64,000 bases of DNA from Hymenobacter chitinivorans DSM 11115 (lineage in GTDB: Bacteria > Bacteroidota > Bacteroidia > Cytophagales > Hymenobacteraceae), in contig NZ_PGFA01000001.1 of the NCBI RefSeq assembly GCF_002797555.1, forward strand, positions 2,170,001 through 2,234,000, written 5' to 3'. The notes under the pieces were generated by a model. It made no database searches. It was not told the origin of the DNA and was given only the letters and a program-made list of their open reading frames with translations. Shown here one piece after another: positions 58,682 through 64,000 of the stretch. Position 1 is the first letter of the stretch. Each line of letters opens with the position of its first letter. Position numbers and translations under genes: made by a program.

Positions 58682-58870
58682 TGAAAGTTTTCTACCGCGT
58701 CAGGCAAAGTCCCTGCCGCGGTAGGCAAAGTGCCCAAGGCGCAAGGCAAAGTCCCTAACGCGCAAGGCAAATGGACTTTAGCGCAAGCGGAAGTCACTTT
58801 CCGGCTACCCCAAGTGACTAAGATGGCAGCGGAAGTGACTTCCGCGCGTGAGGTAGTGGCTTCGGCCTGC
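58682..58870. repeat. 21-bp phased array (GGCAAAGT to GGAAGTGACTT cores)
   Basis: Cores begin at 58682, 58703, 58724, 58745, 58766, 58787, 58808, 58829 and 58850, always 21 bp apart. The 58703-58766 units are GGCAAAG(T)..., the later ones read GCGGAAGTCAC, CCCCAAGTGAC and GCGGAAGTGAC. It lies about 137 bp upstream of the start of the 58168-58545 gene. No gene or frame is supported in this gap (58546-58993). Confidence 0.9.
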
Positions 58871-58993
58871 TTGTGGCAGCCTTCGCAGCCGCCGGCCCGG
58901 GCTCCGGAAAGCTCACCGGCCCCTGTAACGCGCCAAACCCACCCGGCCGCAGGGGTCAGGTGGGTTTGGGTGGGTTGGGCCGCGGCCAGACCG

Positions 58994-59545
58994 CTAGAAG
59001 TACTTCTCCAGCTGCTCGTAGATGTGCTCGGGAATGCCCTCGATGTAGACGACCTCGCTGCTGGGCTGAATGCCGGGCACGGCCTGCTCCATCACGGCCG
59101 GCAGCGGGGCCTTGAGCGGGTATTCCTGGTAGCCCTGGGTCCAGTCGTGGCCGCTGGGGCTGGCGTAGGTGTCGCGGCGGGGGTCGAAGCCGACGGTGGC
59201 CGCGGTGTAGAAGCCGGCCAGGTAGCGGGCTTCAATATCGTGGATGAACTCCCACCAGACGCCCTCGGAATTGGCCCGGGCGCGGGCTTCTTCCAAGGAG
59301 CCGTACTGCTTGTAGAAGCGGGCCCCGGCCATCCAGTAGATCATCAGGGCCGTGGCTTTTTCGGTGCGGGGGTTGGCCAACAGCCAGCGCAGGATGTCCT
59401 TGGAGTTGTCGTAGCTCCACTCCTGGGCCAGCACGTGCCACTCGGTGGGCGGCACGGTTTCGAGCCACTCGATGAGCAGCTTCAGCTCCAGGGCATCAAG
59501 CTCTTCTTCGTCGAGGTAGTCTTCTTCGGGCTCTTCGTCGGTCAT
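58994..59545 (-). CDS. DUF4274-like protein
   Basis: 183 aa. Acidic N-terminus (D-E-E-P-E-E-D-Y-L-D-E-E-E-L), then the pattern W-H-V-L-A-Q-E-W-S-Y-D-N and L-R-W-L-L-A-N-P-R-T-E-K-A-T-A-L-M-I-Y-W, which I associate with the DUF4274 family; function unknown. Members are sometimes immunity-like or cytosolic accessory proteins. A short gap separates it from the M28 peptidase gene upstream on the same strand (47 bp), so co-transcription is likely. Confidence 0.78.
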   Translation of the reverse strand: MTDEEPEEDYLDEEELDALELKLLIEWLETVPPTEWHVLAQEWSYDNSKDILRWLLANPRTEKATALMIYWMAGARFYKQYGSLEEARARANSEGVWWEFIHDIEARYLAGFYTAATVGFDPRRDTYASPSGHDWTQGYQEYPLKAPLPAVMEQAVPGIQPSSEVVYIEGIPEHIYEQLEKYF

Positions 59546-59592
59546 GATGGGGTAAGAAAGGAGATACTACTAGAAAGGTCTGCGTTAAAACT

Positions 59593-61326
59593 CTACTGGC
59601 CCAGGCTCTTATCCCTAGCGGCCTTGAACTCGGAATCCTTGCGCCACTGCGGGAAGGTCGTTTCGGCGGCCAGGCGCTGGCCCACGCGCAGGTAGAGCTC
59701 CGCGTCCTGGGCAATGCCGGTCAGGTCCCAGCTGGGGTCGTACTGGTCGGCGGGCTTGTGGTACATGTTGGTGGTGTAGTTCTGGCGCTGCCGGGCAATG
59801 GCCTCCTTGCCGCCACTGCGGCTCTCGAAGCCGCCGCTGGCGTAGAGGGAGGGCACGCCCACGTGGGCAAAGTTGAAGTGGTCGGAGCGGTAGAACATGC
59901 CGGTTTCGGGCGTCTGGTCGGGCAATACGTAGCGGTCCTGCTCCTTGGCCGCGGCCCGGGCGTAGTCCTCCAGCTCCGACTGCCCGTAGCCGATGACGGT
60001 CAAATCCTTCATCGGGCCATAGGGCCAGAGCATGTCCATGTTCAGGTCGGCCACGGTTTTGTTGAGCGGGTAAGGCGGGTGCTGGGCGTAGTAGGCCGAG
60101 CCCAGCAGGCCCTGCTCCTCCCCGGTCACGGCCAGAAACACGATGCTGCGGGCGGGCTTGGCGGGCGCCTGCCGGAAAGCCTGGGCAATGCTGAGCAAGG
60201 CGGCCAGGCCCGTGCCGTCGTCCACGGCCCCGTTGTAGATGGAGTCGCCGGCAATGGCTTTGCCCACTCCGAAATGGTCCCAGTGGGCCGAGTAGATGAT
60301 GTACTCCGAAGCCCGGGTGGTGCCGGGCAGCAGGGCCAGCACGTTCTTGCTGGTCTGGCGGCGCAGCTTGTTCTGGATGCTGACCGAGAGGGTCAAGCCG
60401 CCCAGGGCCCGGGGTTTAAAGCCCTTCTGGTTGGCGGCGGCGTAGAGCTGGTCGTAGTTCTGGCCGGCGGCGGCGAAGAGCTTCTGGGCCGCGTCCATCG
60501 TCAGCCAGCCTTCCAGGGCGCACTTGTCGGCGCCTTTGTTGGCAGTCTGGGCGCGCAGCTTGGGGCTGGTGGCCCCGCTCAATACCACGCTCCAGGGGTA
60601 GGCAGCGGGCTTGGTATCGTGCACAATGAGGACCCCGGCGGCCCCGTGGCGGGCGGCTTCCTCGTATTTGTAGGTCCAGCGCCCGTAGTAGGTCATGGCC
60701 TTGCCCTTAAACATGGTCGTGTCGTTGCCCGCGTTGCCGGGGTCGTTGACGAGGATAACCACGGTTTTGCCTTTCACGTCGAGGCCGGCGTAGTCGTTCC
60801 AGCCGTACTCGGGGGCCACCACGCCGTAGCCGGCAAAGACCAGCGGGGAGTTCGTGACGGTGACTTTTTCCTTCTCCTGCTGGGTGAAGGCCACGAAATC
60901 GGTCTTGTACTGCAAGCTCAGGCTCTGGCCTTTGCCCTTGACGCTCATCGTGCTCGAAGGCGTGCCCGTGACTTCGACCATGGGCACGGCCTGGAAGTAG
61001 CTGCCGTCGGGGCCGGGCTGCAGGCCGAGCTTCTTGAACTCCTGGGCCAGGTAGCTGGTAATGCGCTCCTCCCCGACCGTAAACGGCTTGCGCCCCTGCA
61101 TCTCATCGGAGGACACGGCCTGCAGGTACTGACCGAGGGTGGCGGCCGAAATGCTTGGGGCCGCGGTACCGGGCGTAGCGCCGGCCTCGGCGGGCAGCTG
61201 GGCGCCGGCCGTGGAGGCCGGCAGCATGGACGTGGCGGCTGGGCGGGTCTGGCAGCCGGCCAGGGTCCAGGCCAGCAGGGCGGCCGGCAGCAGCGGCCGG
61301 AAGGACAGGAAAGCGGAAATGGGCAT
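59593..61326 (-). CDS. M28-family zinc aminopeptidase with PA domain, lipoprotein
   Basis: 577 aa. Lipobox L-A-G-C after a signal peptide (ATG 61326). Residues about 160-300 contain a protease-associated insert (L-V-F-A-G-Y-G-V-V). The M28 catalytic set is complete: H-W-D-H (zinc His/Asp), A-V-D-D-G-T-G (bridging Asp), T-G-E-E-Q-G-L-L-G (Glu pair), L-N-M-D-M-L (zinc Asp) and R-S-D-H-F-N-F (zinc His). A likely outer membrane or periplasmic exopeptidase. It lies downstream of a TMEM175-like gene and a terminator, so it forms its own unit with the DUF4274-like gene. Confidence 0.92.
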   Translation of the reverse strand: MPISAFLSFRPLLPAALLAWTLAGCQTRPAATSMLPASTAGAQLPAEAGATPGTAAPSISAATLGQYLQAVSSDEMQGRKPFTVGEERITSYLAQEFKKLGLQPGPDGSYFQAVPMVEVTGTPSSTMSVKGKGQSLSLQYKTDFVAFTQQEKEKVTVTNSPLVFAGYGVVAPEYGWNDYAGLDVKGKTVVILVNDPGNAGNDTTMFKGKAMTYYGRWTYKYEEAARHGAAGVLIVHDTKPAAYPWSVVLSGATSPKLRAQTANKGADKCALEGWLTMDAAQKLFAAAGQNYDQLYAAANQKGFKPRALGGLTLSVSIQNKLRRQTSKNVLALLPGTTRASEYIIYSAHWDHFGVGKAIAGDSIYNGAVDDGTGLAALLSIAQAFRQAPAKPARSIVFLAVTGEEQGLLGSAYYAQHPPYPLNKTVADLNMDMLWPYGPMKDLTVIGYGQSELEDYARAAAKEQDRYVLPDQTPETGMFYRSDHFNFAHVGVPSLYASGGFESRSGGKEAIARQRQNYTTNMYHKPADQYDPSWDLTGIAQDAELYLRVGQRLAAETTFPQWRKDSEFKAARDKSLGQ

Positions 61327-61412
61327 AGAACAGCAGCTAAGAAACAATCAGGACCCGCGCACCGGCGCGGCCGGCGGGCAACTTACGACATCGAACCCAC
61401 AATGAAAACGCG

Positions 61413-61453
61413 AAGCCCGGCCTGGGGTTCGGCCCGAACCCCAGGCCGGGCTT
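61413..61453 (-). terminator. Terminator of the TMEM175-like gene
   Basis: Perfect 19-bp arms (61413-61431, 61435-61453; AAGCCCGGCC... on the left) with a 3-nt loop, 19 bp after the stop codon. On the minus strand a short TTTTC follows. Confidence 0.75.
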
Positions 61454-61472
61454 GCTCGCCCCGGCTGGTTAC

Positions 61473-62072
61473 CTACTTCGTGGCCCCCGGGCCGGCCTGC
61501 TTGCGCAGGGTGCGCTCAATGCGGCGGTCGGGCACGAGCCACATCAGGGCCACGAAGACGTAGATGCCGCCCGCCACCCACGGGTTCCAGAAGCTGCTGG
61601 CAATACCCAGGCAGTAGAGCCCGGGAGAGGATTTGCCCTTCAGGTCGCGGCCAATGGCGTAGGCCAGCACCGAGTCGGGCCCGTCCTGGCGAATCAGGCA
61701 GCGCTGCAATACCCAGTAGGCCACCCCGGCCATGAGCAGGATCAGGCCGTAGAGGGCCAGGGTTTCGGGGGCAAAGTGATTCTCGCCCATCCAGCCCGTG
61801 GCGAAGGGTACCAGGGAAAGCCAGAACAGCAGGTGCAGGTTGGCCCAGAGCACCGCCCCGCTGATGCGGGTGGCGCTGCTGAGCATGTGGTGGTGGTTGT
61901 TCCAGTAGATGCCGATGTAGATAAAGCTAAGCACGTAGCTCAGGAATACCGGCAGCAGAGGCCGCAGGGCAGCAAACCCGGCCCCGTGCGGCACCTTGAT
62001 TTCCAGCACCATAATGGTCAGAATGATGGCCAGTACTCCATCACTGAAAGCTTCGAGTCGTCCTTTATGCAT
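61473..62072 (-). CDS. TMEM175-type potassium channel-like membrane protein
   Basis: 199 aa with six predicted helices. The first one carries F-S-D-G-V-L-A-I-I-L-T-I-M-V-L-E, the hallmark F-S-D-G-V..T..(V/L)-E pattern of TMEM175 (formerly DUF1211) K+ channels. The bacterial form is a tetramer. The later N-H-H-H-M-L and L-F-W-L-S-L-V-P-F-A pattern also fits. ATG 62072 is used. Potassium permeability could connect it to the kdp locus 25 kb away, but only in general physiology. Confidence 0.88.
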   Translation of the reverse strand: MHKGRLEAFSDGVLAIILTIMVLEIKVPHGAGFAALRPLLPVFLSYVLSFIYIGIYWNNHHHMLSSATRISGAVLWANLHLLFWLSLVPFATGWMGENHFAPETLALYGLILLMAGVAYWVLQRCLIRQDGPDSVLAYAIGRDLKGKSSPGLYCLGIASSFWNPWVAGGIYVFVALMWLVPDRRIERTLRKQAGPGATK

Positions 62073-62095
62073 GCGGGAGTTGGGAAAAACCAAAA

Positions 62096-62127
62096 CAAAG
62101 AAGCCCGGCTCCGTACCCGGGCCGGGC
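62096..62127 (-). terminator. Terminator after the 62140 lipoprotein gene
   Basis: GCCCGGC (62103-62109) pairs with GCCGGGC (62121-62127); on the minus strand a T-rich run (TTCTTTGTTTT) follows. Located 12 bp after the stop codon. Confidence 0.55.
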
Positions 62128-62139
62128 CCAGGAACCAGG

Positions 62140-62967
62140 CTACTCCGTGTCGTCGCACTCGGAGCTGATGCGCACGAAAAGCTGCTCGAACTCCCGCCGC
62201 TGCCGCTCGGTAATTTCGACCCGGGGCACGGCCTCGTTGGCGCAGTTCGACCAGCCGAAGGTCAACAGGTCAATCGTGGCGTAGGTGCGCCAGTCGGCGG
62301 AGGCGGCCTGGTCGAGGTAGGTAGCTTTCATTTCTTCCGGGTCGCCGTTGCGCCGGCTATGCTCGTCGACCAGCCGGTGCCAGTCCTGCCGGATCAGGCT
62401 GTCGTTGTGCGTAGCCAGGCCCCGCACGTACTGAGCGCAGGCCGGCGAGTACGGGGCGCGCAGCAGGCGCTCGGGCTCGGTAAAGCCCAGGATGTAGAGG
62501 CGGGTTTTGCGGTAGTCGGCTTCCAGCTCGCGCAGGCGGGCCTTTTTCAGCTTTTCCCACCCCGGCTGTGGCACTACTGCCAGCCCGAGGTAGTGGCGGT
62601 GCAGCTTGGCATAGTTGGCGTCCAGCGAGTCCAGGCGCAGCCGGTCCAGGCCGGCGGGCCGGAAAACGGTAGCGTAGTACGTAAGCAGGGCGTCGTGATT
62701 GAGCAGCTCCCAGGTGCCCCGCAGCTGGCCGGCCGAGTAGCGGCGCGGGCTATACTGCCCCGTAAACCGGCACACGTCATCTTCCCAGACGTAGGTAGCC
62801 AGGGAATCGGGGGGCGGGACGGGGCGGGACGGGGCCGCGGGCCGCACTACTGCGGGCGGGGCGGGCACGGTAGCCGGCTCGGCCGACTGTGAACAGGACG
62901 CGGCCAGCAGCCCAAGCAGCAGGCTACTACCGGACAAAAAGCGAGAAAACAAAGGAAAGCGAGGCAA
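62140..62967 (-). CDS. Putative lipoprotein of unknown function
   Basis: 275 aa with lipobox L-L-A-A-S-C (Cys25) followed by a Pro/Ala/Val-rich linker (26-55). The folded part is mostly helical, with W-E-D-D-V-C-R-F-T-G-Q-Y near its start and A-C-A-Q-Y, S-N-C-A-N-E, S-E-C-D-D-T-E later; the scattered Cys residues may form disulfides. No family recognised. The gene stands alone with a terminator after it, and its upstream gap (62968-63057) is short. Confidence 0.7.
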   Translation of the reverse strand: MPRFPLFSRFLSGSSLLLGLLAASCSQSAEPATVPAPPAVVRPAAPSRPVPPPDSLATYVWEDDVCRFTGQYSPRRYSAGQLRGTWELLNHDALLTYYATVFRPAGLDRLRLDSLDANYAKLHRHYLGLAVVPQPGWEKLKKARLRELEADYRKTRLYILGFTEPERLLRAPYSPACAQYVRGLATHNDSLIRQDWHRLVDEHSRRNGDPEEMKATYLDQAASADWRTYATIDLLTFGWSNCANEAVPRVEITERQRREFEQLFVRISSECDDTE

Positions 62968-63057
62968 GACGGCGCGGCAGCTGAAGTGAGCAGAATATAA
63001 TTTCCGCCAAATGTAGCCGCCCGGCGCACAGACGCCGCCTTGCCTGGCTGGGGGCCG

Positions 63058-63285
63058 CTAGAAGCGGCTCCGGCTCCCGCCGGCCTTGCGGCTCAGGCCG
63101 GGCAGGTGGAATACTTTCTTGCTGCGGTGGCGCTTGGCCCCGCGGTAGAGCTTGTAGTTGGGCCGGTGTACAAACACCCGGCCCCGGGCTTTGGCCCGGG
63201 CGTAGGCACTGGGTCGGGCGGCCTCGGCGGGCCCGCCCGTGAGCAGAAATAACACAACGCCAATCAGCAGCAGCACTTTATTCAT
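63058..63285 (-). CDS. Small secreted basic protein
   Basis: 75 aa from ATG 63285: signal peptide M-N-K-V-L-L-L-I-G-V-V-L-F-L-L-T-G-G-P-A-E-A, then a very basic segment (A-R-A-K-A-R-G-R-V-F-V-H-R-P-N-Y-K-L-Y-R, then K-R-H-R-S-K-K-V-F). Not recognised. Similar short basic exported proteins occur in this phylum. It is divergent from the PAS sensor gene. Confidence 0.6.
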   Translation of the reverse strand: MNKVLLLIGVVLFLLTGGPAEAARPSAYARAKARGRVFVHRPNYKLYRGAKRHRSKKVFHLPGLSRKAGGSRSRF

Positions 63286-63431
63286 CACAGAAAAGGTTGG
63301 TGTAAAAGCTAAACTGCTTTTGCCGGCAAAATATTGTCCGGCCGGGGTAAAGCGCCGGAAGTTGGCCCCCACATTTGTTGCCTTGTATATTTACCTTTTC
63401 TTGCTCCTTTCTTCCTTCCGCTCCGCCGCCC

Positions 63432-64000
63432 ATGTCCGCCTTTTCTGCCCCACCCGATCCGCTTGCCGCTGAATTAGACCAGGAACGAGTCCGCCGCCAG
63501 CGGGCCGAAGCCCGCGTGGCCGAATTGGAGCGGCAGCTGGCCGAAAGCCAGACCACGGCCCACCGCTCCCAGACCCGGCTGGCCGCCCTGGTGCAGAATA
63601 TGCGCCTGGGCTTTATGCTCGTCGACGACGGCGGGCGGGTGGAGCTCGTCAACCAGCGCTACTGCGAGCTGTTTGGCCTGAGCGAAGTGCCCGGCGACCT
63701 GCACCAGACCACGGGCATGACCGTAGCGGCCCTTATTCAGCACAATTTTCAGGACCCGGAGCGCTACCTGGCCCAGGCCGGCGCCATCCGGGAGCGGGGT
63801 GAGTCGGTGCTCAACGAGGAGCTGGTGCTGGCCGATGGCCGGGTGCTGGAGCGCGACTACCTGGTGCTCGACAACGTGATGGCCGGGCGCCTGGTGTGCT
63901 ACCGCGACGTGACCGAGCGCTACCAGCGCGAGGCCCAGCTGCGCACCGTCTCGTTGATTGCCGAGCAGAATCCCAACCCCGTGCTGCGCCTCAGTGCCGC
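63432..64000 (+). CDS. PAS-domain sensor protein, cut by the window end
   Basis: At least 189 residues, open to the window end. Residues 12-45 are a coiled coil (E-R-V-R-R-Q-R-A-E-A-R-V-A-E-L-E). Then a PAS domain: L-V-Q-N-M-R-L-G-F-M-L-V-D-D-G-G-R-V-E-L-V-N-Q-R-Y, ending R-D-V-T-E-R-Y-Q-R-E-A-Q. A second PAS seems to begin at I-A-E-Q-N-P-N-P-V-L-R-L-S. Probably a cytosolic multi-PAS histidine kinase or diguanylate-type sensor; the output domain is outside the window. ATG 63432 is the first in frame after the divergent promoter gap. Confidence 0.8.
   Translation, partial: MSAFSAPPDPLAAELDQERVRRQRAEARVAELERQLAESQTTAHRSQTRLAALVQNMRLGFMLVDDGGRVELVNQRYCELFGLSEVPGDLHQTTGMTVAALIQHNFQDPERYLAQAGAIRERGESVLNEELVLADGRVLERDYLVLDNVMAGRLVCYRDVTERYQREAQLRTVSLIAEQNPNPVLRLSA

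Noticed and set aside
1-64000. tRNA or rRNA genes, prophage, integrase or attachment sites
   Set aside because: None recognised by eye on either strand; a covariance-model scan would be needed to exclude a missed tRNA.

Overview
The window is high-GC chromosomal DNA (about 63-65% GC by eye) of a Bacteroidota bacterium, most likely a Cytophagales such as Hymenobacter. Pointers are Bacteroidota promoter words of the form TAnnTTTG upstream of several genes, a SusC-type plug signature, LptB-N-like/GT2 lipid A genes, many TPR/OmpA/porin products and Lol-type lipoboxes. No rRNA, tRNA, prophage or CRISPR locus was recognised.

Layout. 1-2.7 kb: end of a histidine operon (hisF, hisIE), then a GT2 glycosyltransferase with a membrane partner for lipid or envelope glycosylation. 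2.8-4.9 kb: an AT-rich patch with one unknown, probably winged-helix, protein and its repeat-rich upstream region. 4.9-12.6 kb: TPR protein, gyrA, HD hydrolase, cupin, a RES-Xre toxin-antitoxin pair and kptA. 12.7-18.6 kb: a porin, then a response regulator-porin-histidine kinase module. 18.7-19.4 kb: a low-GC orphan gene. 19.4-25.6 kb: a five-gene minus-strand cluster (coiled-coil protein, PspA-like membrane protein, substrate-binding protein fused to OmpA, ABC permease, ABC ATPase). 26.2-27.1 kb: NUC-type nuclease. 27.2-38.6 kb: a kdp potassium-uptake locus. 38.8-44.9 kb: one 2025-residue alpha-2-macroglobulin-like protein that contains a SusC-type carboxypeptidase-regulatory plus plug segment. 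45-64 kb: mixed housekeeping and envelope genes (YgjP-like peptidase, ABC-F ATPase, HxlR/DoxX pair, OmpA protein, esterase, MBL protein, pectate lyase, M28 peptidase, TMEM175-like channel, a PAS sensor cut by the window end).

How genes work together. The kdp locus carries kdpF-A-B-C, a KdpD input-domain gene, a porin, a separate membrane histidine kinase and an NtrC-type sigma-54 activator, in place of the textbook KdpD/KdpE pair. The kdpD reading frame has an in-frame TAG after the Walker A motif. The RR-porin-kinase part is duplicated at 14.2-18.6 kb without the pump. The five-gene cluster at 19.4-25.6 kb looks like one envelope machine whose cargo is unknown.

The most unusual non-coding signal is a set of arrays with exact 21-bp (two helical turns) or 42-bp periodicity placed directly 5' of genes: 20320-20571 (12 GCTTTGG cores), 45874-46398 (13 units of 42 bp, the last six with a 12-bp palindrome, ending just before a TACCTTTG promoter word) and 58682-58870. 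Around them, many gaps inside apparent operons are filled by inverted repeats: two copies of a roughly 190-bp element with 45-bp terminal inverted repeats, another roughly 220-bp element, and several heptamer- or octamer-word hairpins.
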